From: an uncultured Collinsella sp. | Lineage (GTDB): Bacteria > Actinomycetota > Coriobacteriia > Coriobacteriales > Coriobacteriaceae | Direction of reading: 5' to 3' | Assembly: GCA_902474645.1 (NCBI GenBank) | Contig: CABRWN010000083.1 | Location: forward strand, 1 to 8,978 | DNA: 8,978 bases | In this document: positions 1-5,451 of the stretch, piece by piece | Layout: every line of letters starts with the position of its first letter | How positions within the stretch are numbered: the stretch's first letter is position 1 | Notes under the pieces: generated by a model | What the model saw: only the letters and a program-made list of their open reading frames with translations | Databases searched by the model: none | What the model was told of the DNA's origin: nothing | Program-made: the position numbers and the translations under genes

Positions 1-266
1 TCGCTGCGCTGCGAAACTGCGCGTGGGACGATATATAGGGGCCTCCCACAGGTAAGCTGCGTTAACGTACTAGCGGCTATACCAGATTCCCCACCAGTAG
101 AATCTGAAAAGGGGAACCAGAAAATATAAATACAGTAAGTCGATGCGACAAAGGAGGCGTCCCTTTATCGCATCGACTTACTAGAAAAGTAAATATTGTT
201 TCAAGCGAGTAGCCGCCCGCCCGGGGCTTACCTATATCGTTCCACGCGCAGTTTCGCAGCGAGCGA
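1..266. repeat. Outer inverted repeat pair, 1-35 and 233-266
   Basis: Positions 8-26 are perfectly complementary to 242-260 (19 bp). The pairing continues inward through 27-35 with 233-241, with one G/T mismatch. It continues outward through 1-7 with 261-266, with one bulged base at 6. About 198 bases lie between the arms, including the separate hairpin at 134-182. Terminal inverted repeats around a short non-coding core resemble a MITE-like element, but no target-site duplication can be checked because the left end is cut off. Confidence 0.65.
134..182 (-). terminator. 21-nt-arm hairpin, possible minus-strand terminator
   Basis: Positions 134-154 pair with 162-182 over 21 positions with one C/A mismatch, leaving a 7-nt loop (155-161). 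Read on the minus strand, the hairpin is followed by the AT-rich tail GTATTTATATTTT. This fits an intrinsic terminator for transcription coming from dut, although it lies about 150 bases past the dut stop. On the plus strand the following bases are A-rich, so it would be poor as a plus-strand terminator. It could instead be a structural part of the surrounding repeat. Confidence 0.45.
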
Positions 267-318
267 AGCGACGCGAGAATGTTTGAGCATGGAATGATAT
301 AGGTAAGCCCCGGGCGGG
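216..318. repeat. 32-nt-arm inverted repeat downstream of dut
   Basis: Positions 216-247 pair with 287-318. Thirty of 32 positions match and the two exceptions are at 239/295 and 245/289. The loop is 39 nt (248-286) and contains a small 5-bp hairpin of its own (253-257 with 263-267). The structure starts 16 bases past the dut stop, so it would form in the dut 3' untranslated region. There it may block 3' exonucleases. No T-run follows directly on either side, so it does not look like a standard intrinsic terminator. Confidence 0.7.
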
Positions 319-334
319 AGGGATACGAGTACCC

Positions 335-778
335 CTAGGCGACGCCGCTGGAGCCGAAGCCTCCGTTGCCTCGGTCGGTTTTGTCTAGTTCGTCTACCTC
401 TATGAGGTTGACCGTGGGGACTTCTTGGATGACGAGTTGGGCTATGCGGTCGCCTTTGTTGATTTGGATGTTGTTGGAGGGGTCCAGGTTGATGAGGATA
501 ACCTTGAGTTCTCCTCGGTAGTGGGCGTCGATGAGGCCCGGCGTGTTGACTATAGACAGGCCCTGTTTGATAGCCAAGCCGCTGCGGGGCTGGACGAAGC
601 CGGCGTAGCCATCGGGCAGGGCGATGGCCAGCCCAGTAGAGACCAGACGGCGTTCGAAGGGCTTCAGGACGCAGTCCTCGTTGGAGCGCAGATCCAAGCC
701 GGCATCGGTGGGATGGGCGTATTTGGGAAGCTCGACGGTGGGGTCGAGACGCTTTATGTTGACGGTAATGTTGGACAT
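335..778 (-). CDS. dut: dUTP diphosphatase (trimeric dUTPase)
   Basis: The enzyme hydrolyses dUTP to dUMP and pyrophosphate in the cytoplasm. This keeps uracil out of DNA and supplies dUMP for thymidylate synthesis. The 147 residues match the usual length of the homotrimeric family, and all five family motifs are visible: AGLDL at 26-30, PRSGLA at 64-69, GLIDAHYRGE at 81-90 (catalytic Asp84 and the uracil-pocket Tyr87), GDRIAQLV at 109-116, and the glycine-rich RGNGGFGSSG at 136-145 that closes over the triphosphate. The start has an AAGGTG Shine-Dalgarno and lies only 4 bases after the nrdR stop, so the two genes are almost certainly cotranscribed and perhaps translationally coupled. The stop is TAG. 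Nothing in the sequence suggests a defect. Confidence 0.97.
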   Translation of the reverse strand: MSNITVNIKRLDPTVELPKYAHPTDAGLDLRSNEDCVLKPFERRLVSTGLAIALPDGYAGFVQPRSGLAIKQGLSIVNTPGLIDAHYRGELKVILINLDPSNNIQINKGDRIAQLVIQEVPTVNLIEVDELDKTDRGNGGFGSSGVA

Positions 779-782
779 GGAA

Positions 783-1226
783 TCACCTTAGCTTGTCGAG
801 CTCTTGCAGAAACTCATCGACGTCTTTGAAATCGCGGTAGACCGAGGCAAAGCGGATGTACGCCACCTTGTCGATCTTGGCCAAGCGCTTGAGTACCATA
901 TCACCCAACTCATGGGACGTAACGGCCGTCAGCGTGCGAGAGCGCAGCTCGACCTCGATGTCATCGATAATCTCATTAAGCTTCTTAGTGTCGATATCGC
1001 GCTTGATGGTGGCGCGCATCAAGCCGACGAGCAGCTTATTGCGATCGAACCGCTGCTTGGTTCCGTCTGACTTAATAACCTCGATTGGATCTTCACATCG
1101 CTCGAACGTTGTAAAGCGGTAGTTACACGAGCAACATTCGCGACGGCGCTTAATGGTGTTATTTGACTCCTGCATACGGGAATCAACGACACGGGTATGT
1201 GCCTTGCCGCATTTGGGACAGCGCAT
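783..1226 (-). CDS. nrdR: Transcriptional repressor NrdR
   Basis: NrdR senses ATP and dATP and represses ribonucleotide reductase operons. The 147-residue product has the usual two parts. An N-terminal zinc ribbon uses Cys3, Cys6, Cys31 and Cys34, followed by the basic RRRECCSCNYRFTTFER signature. An ATP-cone domain spans about residues 47-137 and begins with VIKSDG. Cys32 makes a Cys-Cys pair inside the ribbon, where other family members commonly have a non-cysteine residue. The start is firm: AGGAGG lies four bases upstream of the ATG. The gene is 51 bases downstream of the LysM gene and 4 bases upstream of dut, all on the same strand. A perfect 12-bp inverted repeat spans the start codon (see the separate entry), which suggests control at translation. 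Confidence 0.97.
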   Translation of the reverse strand: MRCPKCGKAHTRVVDSRMQESNNTIKRRRECCSCNYRFTTFERCEDPIEVIKSDGTKQRFDRNKLLVGLMRATIKRDIDTKKLNEIIDDIEVELRSRTLTAVTSHELGDMVLKRLAKIDKVAYIRFASVYRDFKDVDEFLQELDKLR

Positions 1227-1264
1227 GGTACCTCCTCTTAAACGATAACAAGGGTACCATGCGC
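1221..1264 (-). promoter_or_regulatory. Inverted repeat covering the nrdR start codon
   Basis: Positions 1221-1232 (GCGCATGGTACC on the plus strand) are perfectly complementary to 1253-1264, with a 20-nt loop at 1233-1252. In the minus-strand mRNA the 3' arm contains the nrdR AUG and the last two G residues of its AGGAGG Shine-Dalgarno, so folding would hide the start. The 5' arm begins 14 bases after the LysM stop codon. A ribosome finishing the LysM gene could therefore disturb the hairpin. The repeat is seen directly; the regulatory role is an inference. Confidence 0.55.
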
Positions 1265-1277
1265 AGCGCGATAATGA

Positions 1278-1727
1278 TTACGAACGAATAGGAACCTTAA
1301 GATGCGCACCGGCGGCGAGCGAACCATGCTCCAGATGATTGACGTTACGGATCATGTCGGAAGTCTCTTGCGTGGAAAGGCCTTCGATTGGATATTCCTC
1401 GGCAAGCGACCAAAGAGAATCACCAGGCTGAACGCGAATGGTCTCGTAGGTAACGTTGGAAACGGACTCGGCATACGCGGCGTGACGAGCGCTAAAGACC
1501 GACGTAGCGAGGACAAAAAAGAGCGTGAGCGCAACGGCGACGGCGACAATCGTCGGAACCTTCAGGGCAACGCGGGCCGGCGCAACTACAGCCTGCTGAT
1601 TGCGAGCAGGCTTTACGGTCAAAGGCTGAAAGCCGGAGCGACCACCCCGAACAACCGTAAAAGTGGGTTCCGCAGGCGTCTCGAGCTTAAGGGCGAGGTT
1701 TCCCTGCACCATATTCGTTGCGTTCAT
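1278..1727 (-). CDS. LysM membrane protein, YneA/Rv2719c-like
   Basis: This is probably a single-pass membrane protein with an extracytoplasmic peptidoglycan-binding LysM domain. With the chosen start it has 149 residues: a cytoplasmic, moderately basic tail (about 1-56), a hydrophobic segment (about 57-78), and a LysM domain (about 97-147) recognisable by VQPGDSLWSLAEEY. The ATG at 1727 is preferred because AGGAG lies six bases before it. The ATG at 1730 is possible. The ATG at 1745 lacks a ribosome site, and the Shine-Dalgarno would fall inside its coding sequence. The position divergent from lexA and upstream of nrdR matches mycobacterial Rv2719c and recalls Bacillus yneA, an SOS-induced division inhibitor. 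A damage-induced delay of division is therefore the best guess. The domain alone shows only cell-wall binding. Confidence 0.85.
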   Translation of the reverse strand: MNATNMVQGNLALKLETPAEPTFTVVRGGRSGFQPLTVKPARNQQAVVAPARVALKVPTIVAVAVALTLFFVLATSVFSARHAAYAESVSNVTYETIRVQPGDSLWSLAEEYPIEGLSTQETSDMIRNVNHLEHGSLAAGAHLKVPIRS

Positions 1728-1797
1728 CATGTTCTCCTCTCGCATGTTTTGCTGAGAACAGTTTTATCAAGCCGCGCGGACAAAAATGTCTAGCGCG

Positions 1798-1811
1798 AGA
1801 ACGAATGTTCG
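1798..1811. promoter_or_regulatory. LexA-binding site (SOS box 1)
   Basis: The sequence AGAACGAATGTTCG has the GAAC-N4-GTTC core of Gram-positive SOS boxes (CGAAC-N4-GTTCG) and misses only the first C. It is the box nearest the LysM gene, about 70 bases from that start, and could serve both divergent genes. Confidence 0.82.
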
Positions 1812-1825
1812 GTTATTATTATCTT

Positions 1826-1839
1826 CGAACAGTTGTTCC
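1826..1839. promoter_or_regulatory. LexA-binding site (SOS box 2)
   Basis: The sequence CGAACAGTTGTTCC is an almost perfect Gram-positive SOS box, placed exactly 28 bp from box 1. It would overlap the -35 region of one possible lexA promoter (TTCGAA at 1824-1829 and CAAAAT at 1847-1852, 17-bp spacer). That promoter assignment is weak. Confidence 0.85.
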
Positions 1840-1853
1840 TGTCAAGCAAAATT

Positions 1854-1867
1854 CGAACATTTGTTTG
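1854..1867. promoter_or_regulatory. LexA-binding site (SOS box 3)
   Basis: The sequence CGAACATTTGTTTG keeps the full left half site and a T-substituted right half (GTTTG). It lies exactly 28 bp from box 2 and 23 bases before the lexA start codon. It probably overlaps the lexA transcription start and gives LexA a route to repress its own gene. Confidence 0.78.
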
Positions 1868-1890
1868 ACATGGGTAGAGAGGATGCCCTG

Positions 1891-2535
1891 ATGGCTCGCA
1901 AAATTACCAAGCGTCAGCAGCAAATTTACGACTTCATCAAGGAATATCAGCAGGAGAAGGGTTATCCGCCCAGCGTGCGCGAGATGGCTTCTGCCGTGGG
2001 TCTTTCCTCCCCCAGCACCGTGCACGCCCATCTCTCTGCCCTGGAGGCGCGCGGGCTACTCAAGCGCGATGCCACCAAACCGCGCGCCCTGGAACTCTTT
2101 AACGAGGACGGTTCCTCTGTCTCAATTTCTAAATCTGACGAGCCCACCGCACCTCGCGGAACGGTCTCGCTACCGCTCGTTGGTCGCGTCGCGGCTGGGA
2201 TTCCCATTCTGGCCGAGCAGAATATCGAAGACACTTTTACTATCCCGACCGAAATCGCCACCGATCAGGGTTCCTTTATCCTTGAGGTGCATGGGAGCTC
2301 AATGATCAATGTCGGCATCTTCAATGGCGATTACATCATCGTCCGTGAACAAAAGAGTGCCATGAACGGCGAAATTGTCGTGGCCATGATTGATGGTTCA
2401 GCGACCGTCAAGACGTTCTACAAGGAGCAGGGACGCGTACGCCTGCAGCCCGAGAATGACACCATGGAGCCTATCTATGCAACGAATCCCGTTATCTTGG
2501 GCAAAGTCGTCGGCTTGATGCGCCGGTTCTCGTAA
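1891..2535 (+). CDS. lexA: SOS repressor LexA
   Basis: LexA represses SOS genes and cleaves itself when RecA filaments form on damaged DNA. The 214-residue product starts with a winged helix-turn-helix domain (about 4-70, with the recognition region SSPSTVHAHLSALEARG). The S24-type protease domain follows. The Ala102-Gly103 cleavage bond lies in GRVAAG, the catalytic serine is Ser137 in GSSM, and the catalytic lysine is Lys174 in ATVKTF. The ATG at 1891 is chosen because AGAGAGGA lies seven bases upstream and the protein then starts MARKITKRQQQ as in the family. Upstream in-frame starts at 1786 and 1870 would translate through SOS boxes or lack a ribosome site. Three SOS boxes upstream indicate autoregulation. 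The stop overlaps the next gene start by one base. Confidence 0.98.
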   Translation: MARKITKRQQQIYDFIKEYQQEKGYPPSVREMASAVGLSSPSTVHAHLSALEARGLLKRDATKPRALELFNEDGSSVSISKSDEPTAPRGTVSLPLVGRVAAGIPILAEQNIEDTFTIPTEIATDQGSFILEVHGSSMINVGIFNGDYIIVREQKSAMNGEIVVAMIDGSATVKTFYKEQGRVRLQPENDTMEPIYATNPVILGKVVGLMRRFS

Positions 2536-3239
2536 TGCAAAAACGCATCACTATCTTTGATACCGTCCGCGGGTTTACGATGATTTCAATGGCAGGTTTT
2601 CACGCTTGCTACGATCTCGCCTACCTGTACGGCTGGGATATGCCCTGGTTTTCCCAGACCGTCTTTCAAGACATCTGGCGCGCCAGCATCAGCTGGGTAT
2701 TTTTGTTTATCGCGGGTTGGATGTGCACCCTTTCGCGCAACAATATCAAACGTGCCGCCAAATACGCCTTAGCAGCACTCGTCGTCTGGTTGGCAACAAC
2801 ACTTGTCTCAGTAGACGATTCGGTTAATTTTGGCATCATCTACTGCATGGCCGCATGTACCGGCATCGTGGCGTTGACCGATCCCGTCCTTAAGAAGATA
2901 TCGGCGAGATGGGGCATGTCCCTATGCCTTGCGTTGTTCGCCCTCACCTGGAGTATCCCCAAAACGATCTATCCTGTCCCCTACCTGGCGTGGCTGGGAT
3001 TTCCGAGCCCTGGGTTTGTTTCAGGTGATTACTACCCCATCATCCCGTTTTTCTTTATGTATCTTGCAGGATACTTCGCCGCACACATAGCGCAGGGAAT
3101 CGATAAGACCATCCCAAGCTGGGCCTACGCCAATCCCATCCCGGCGCTCGCCAGCCTTGGACGTCACGCACTCCCCTTTTATCTACTGCATCAGCCCATT
3201 ATTCTGGGCTTTTTGGAGCTCGTCTACTCGGTGCGATAA
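2535..3239 (+). CDS. HGSNAT-type (DUF1624) membrane protein
   Basis: This is a 234-residue polytopic membrane protein with about seven hydrophobic segments (roughly 14-31, 50-66, 76-92, 98-115, 127-141, 167-186 and 212-231). It resembles the bacterial DUF1624 / heparan-alpha-glucosaminide N-acetyltransferase catalytic-domain family. The visible signatures are the N-terminal FDTVRGFTMISMAGFH with His23, the FGIIY segment at 99-103, and the C-terminal GRHALPFYLLHQPI. Family members are proposed to move acyl groups across a membrane onto sugars or lipids, but the substrate here is unknown. Its ATG shares one base with the lexA stop (TAATG), so it should be translated with lexA and rise on DNA damage. 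Its last 16 bp overlap the convergent hflX. A terminator-like hairpin lies inside its 3' end. Confidence 0.82.
   Translation: MQKRITIFDTVRGFTMISMAGFHACYDLAYLYGWDMPWFSQTVFQDIWRASISWVFLFIAGWMCTLSRNNIKRAAKYALAALVVWLATTLVSVDDSVNFGIIYCMAACTGIVALTDPVLKKISARWGMSLCLALFALTWSIPKTIYPVPYLAWLGFPSPGFVSGDYYPIIPFFFMYLAGYFAAHIAQGIDKTIPSWAYANPIPALASLGRHALPFYLLHQPIILGFLELVYSVR
3193..3215 (+). terminator. Terminator-like hairpin inside the DUF1624 gene
   Basis: AGCCCA (3193-3198) pairs with TGGGCT (3205-3210) around a 6-nt loop, and a run of five T bases spans 3210-3214. This is a short intrinsic-terminator shape on the plus strand, but it ends about 25 bases before the stop codon. The bases encode the family-conserved HQPIILGF stretch, so the shape may be a coding coincidence. 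No better terminator is visible between the two convergent operons. Confidence 0.3.
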
Positions 3240-4513
3240 AGCTCGAGCCGCGGTGCAATACGAGCCGGTAGCTTCGCCACAATACGAACGCCGTCCTCAA
3301 GATATTCTTCATGCAGAAGGGTTCCCTGCTCATGCACCAGCGTGATGAGGGCGCCCTCACGATACGGGATACCAGCAGAGAGCAACACATCGGAGGCAGC
3401 TGCCTCGCGAACAATGCGATCGACGAGATCGTCGAGCCCCTCGCCCGTCTGGGCCGAGAACAGCACGGCCTCGGGATAGCGACGACGGAAACTCAATCGA
3501 TCAACGCTATCGAGAAGATCGATTTTATTGAACACCGTAAGCGTCAAACGCTCGCCGGCACCGATCTCGTCAAGAACGCGATCGACTGCCTCGAGCTGGC
3601 GCTCGTAGTCCTCGTCAGAGGCATCCACAACTTTAAGGATCAGATCGGCACCAAGAACCTCAGACAGCGTGGACTTAAAGGCATCAACGAGACCATGCGG
3701 TAGCTTTTGAATAAAGCCAACGGTATCGGTAATCGTCATGCCACGACCGCCGGGCAGGCGATACGAACGCGTCGTCGGGTCGAGCGTAGCAAAAAGCTTG
3801 TCCTGCGAAAGTACCGTAGATCCGGTCAGACGATTGAGCAACGTCGATTTACCGGCATTGGTATAACCGGCTAACGCGACGCGAAACGCCGGTGACTCAA
3901 TGCGGCTCTTGGACTGGACATCGCGACGCTGTTCAACTTGCTTGAGCTCACGACGAAGCGCGGCAATCTTATTACGAATGAGGCGACGGTCGACCTCGAG
4001 CTGACTTTCACCCTGACCAAAGCGTGAGCCGATGCCGCCGCGCGTCTGCTCCTTGGCGAGATGGCTCCACATGCCACGCAGACGAGGCAACAGATATTGA
4101 AGCTGTGCCAGCTGTACCTGTAGGCGTCCCTCACGCGTCTGAGCATGCAGGCCAAAGATATCCAAGATCAGTGCCGTACGATCGATGATCTTTACCGGCT
4201 CGCCCACCGCTTTCTCCAAATAGGATTGCTGCGAGGGCGTCAGGTCGTCGTCAAAAATAACGACATCGGCATCCATGCGATGCACCAGGCCGCACAGCTC
4301 TTCAACCTTACCGGAACCGATAAACGATTTAGGATACGGCTTTACCAAACGCTGAGACAAGCGAGCCACGCACTGGGCACCAGCCGTATGGGCAAGGCGC
4401 TCCAGCTCATCGAGCGATCGATCGAGTGGCCATGCATTGTCGCGCCACTCAACACCAACCAAAATGGCACGCTCGGGCTCGGGCGACGTGGGAACAAGGG
4501 GAAAACGGGCCAT
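3224..4513 (-). CDS. hflX: Ribosome-associated GTPase HflX
   Basis: HflX is a GTPase that binds the large ribosomal subunit and splits stalled or heat-damaged ribosomes. The 429 residues match the family. The N-terminal HflX domain shows GSGKVEEL (66-73) and FDDDLTPSQ (87-95). A linker follows with GRLQVQLAQLQYLLPRL (129-145) and the glycine-rich GGIGSRFGQGES (159-170). The G domain carries G1 GYTNAGKST (216-224), G2 ATLDPTTR (242-249), G3 DTVGFI (263-268), G4 NKID (329-332) and G5 SAQTGEG (353-359). The ATG overlaps the miaA stop by one base, so translation is probably coupled. The miaA-hflX link is also known from Escherichia coli, where hfq lies between them. The last 16 bp overlap the convergent membrane protein gene. 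Confidence 0.97.
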   Translation of the reverse strand: MARFPLVPTSPEPERAILVGVEWRDNAWPLDRSLDELERLAHTAGAQCVARLSQRLVKPYPKSFIGSGKVEELCGLVHRMDADVVIFDDDLTPSQQSYLEKAVGEPVKIIDRTALILDIFGLHAQTREGRLQVQLAQLQYLLPRLRGMWSHLAKEQTRGGIGSRFGQGESQLEVDRRLIRNKIAALRRELKQVEQRRDVQSKSRIESPAFRVALAGYTNAGKSTLLNRLTGSTVLSQDKLFATLDPTTRSYRLPGGRGMTITDTVGFIQKLPHGLVDAFKSTLSEVLGADLILKVVDASDEDYERQLEAVDRVLDEIGAGERLTLTVFNKIDLLDSVDRLSFRRRYPEAVLFSAQTGEGLDDLVDRIVREAAASDVLLSAGIPYREGALITLVHEQGTLLHEEYLEDGVRIVAKLPARIAPRLELYRTE

Positions 4514-5451
4514 TAGGCAGCCTCAATACGATGCAGGATATCAGCAACGACCTCATCGATCGTACATTCATCCATATCAAACCACACGATACGGTCATCG
4601 CGCTTAAACCACGAAAGCTGACGCTTGGCATAACGACGCGAACGCATCTTGATGAGTTCGCGAGCCTCATCCATGCTCATCACACCATTGAAAGCATCGA
4701 TGATCTCTTTATAGCCAATTGCCTGCATCGACGTCAGGGCATCTACCAGCCCCTGGCCCATAAGACCGCGGACCTCATCGACAAGACCCTGCTCAAACAT
4801 CAGATCGACGCGCAGATTAATGCGCTCGTAGAGCACCTCGCGATTACGCGTCAGACCAAACCACAGAGCGTGATAATGCTCGCGCGGAACACTAAACTGC
4901 GACTTTTGCTGCGCGTAGGAGATACCATCATCATGCATCTCGAGCGCACGAATCACACGGCGCACGTTATGGGGATGAATAACAGCAGCAGATTCTGGGT
5001 CGCGCTCGGCAAGCAGGGCATGCAGTTCTTCCTCGCCAATACGCTCGGCAAGCTCCTGATAGCCCGCACGGCGATCGTCCTCAAGTTCACCCGAGGGAAA
5101 GTCCATCTCATCGAGGGCGGCCTTGAGATACAGCCCCGTACCCCCGCAAAACACCGGCAGGCGGCCCTCGCCAAGCAAGCGCTCAACATGCGCGCGAGCG
5201 TCAGCCTGATAAAGCGCAGCAGAATATGCCACACCCGGCTCTACAATGTCGACAAGACGCAGCGGCGCCGTACACTCATCGGGCGCCATCTTTGCGGTAC
5301 CGATGTCCATGCCGCGATAGATTTGCATCGCATCGCACGACAGCACTTCGGACGAAAGACGAGCTGCCAAACGGTCGGCAACATCACTCTTACCAACCGC
5401 CGTCGGACCGACGATCGCAACGGCGGAAAGACCTGCCCTGGGAGAAACCAT
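4513..5451 (-). CDS. miaA: tRNA dimethylallyltransferase MiaA
   Basis: MiaA transfers a dimethylallyl group to N6 of adenosine 37 in tRNAs that read codons starting with U, giving i6A. The product has 312 residues, a normal family length. It shows the P-loop GPTAVGKSD (15-23), the SCDAMQIYRGMDIGTAK motif (38-54) with Asp40 as the expected general base, the GGTGLYLKA motif (103-111), QAIGYKE, and the C-terminal RRYAKRQLSWFKR tRNA-binding signature. The start codon shares one base with the miaB stop (TAATG), and the stop shares one base with the hflX start. MiaB, encoded directly upstream, acts on the product of MiaA, so the two consecutive enzymes of the pathway are encoded side by side. Confidence 0.97.
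   Translation of the reverse strand: MVSPRAGLSAVAIVGPTAVGKSDVADRLAARLSSEVLSCDAMQIYRGMDIGTAKMAPDECTAPLRLVDIVEPGVAYSAALYQADARAHVERLLGEGRLPVFCGGTGLYLKAALDEMDFPSGELEDDRRAGYQELAERIGEEELHALLAERDPESAAVIHPHNVRRVIRALEMHDDGISYAQQKSQFSVPREHYHALWFGLTRNREVLYERINLRVDLMFEQGLVDEVRGLMGQGLVDALTSMQAIGYKEIIDAFNGVMSMDEARELIKMRSRRYAKRQLSWFKRDDRIVWFDMDECTIDEVVADILHRIEAA

Larger units (their letters stand above)
1..334. repeat. Gene-free region with nested inverted repeats
   Basis: No convincing coding region is visible on either strand of these 334 bases. They hold three large inverted-repeat structures: an outer pair (1-35 with 233-266), a hairpin with 21-nt arms (134-154 with 162-182) and a hairpin with 32-nt arms (216-247 with 287-318). 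Smaller pairings lie at 83-116. The arm at 233-247 belongs to both the outer and the right-hand pair, so the two cannot form together. The outer pair is still matching at base 1, so the structure probably continues beyond the window. It lies just downstream of dut and could be a 3' untranslated region, a bidirectional terminator zone or a small non-coding mobile or palindromic element. The sequence alone does not decide among these. Confidence 0.7.

Noticed and set aside
28..41. NrdR-box-like ATATAT sequence
   Set aside because: It is a single copy, lacks the ACAC/GTGT flanks and lies downstream of dut instead of upstream of a reductase gene. It is explained by the inverted repeat.
1..334. 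tRNA gene or CRISPR array in the gene-free region
   Set aside because: No cloverleaf with a T-loop signature is visible, and the repeats are inverted pairs, not regularly spaced direct repeats.
1183..1260. 25-codon upstream open frame starting in the nrdR leader on the minus strand
   Set aside because: It begins with an ATG in the hairpin arm but has no Shine-Dalgarno, and it overlaps the nrdR start out of frame. The start is most simply explained as part of the inverted repeat.
1755..1768. Possible fourth SOS box near the LysM start
   Set aside because: Only the GAAC half is present; the other half reads TTAT. It also breaks the 28-bp spacing of the other three boxes.
1302..1793. Plus-strand open frame of 163 codons leading toward lexA
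   Set aside because: It is antisense to the LysM gene, is arginine- and glycine-rich and has no recognisable domain.
1786..1890. Upstream in-frame extension of lexA (ATG at 1786 or 1870)
   Set aside because: The extension runs through SOS boxes, has no ribosome site and adds residues absent from LexA proteins. The ATG at 1891 has a good AGAGAGGA site.
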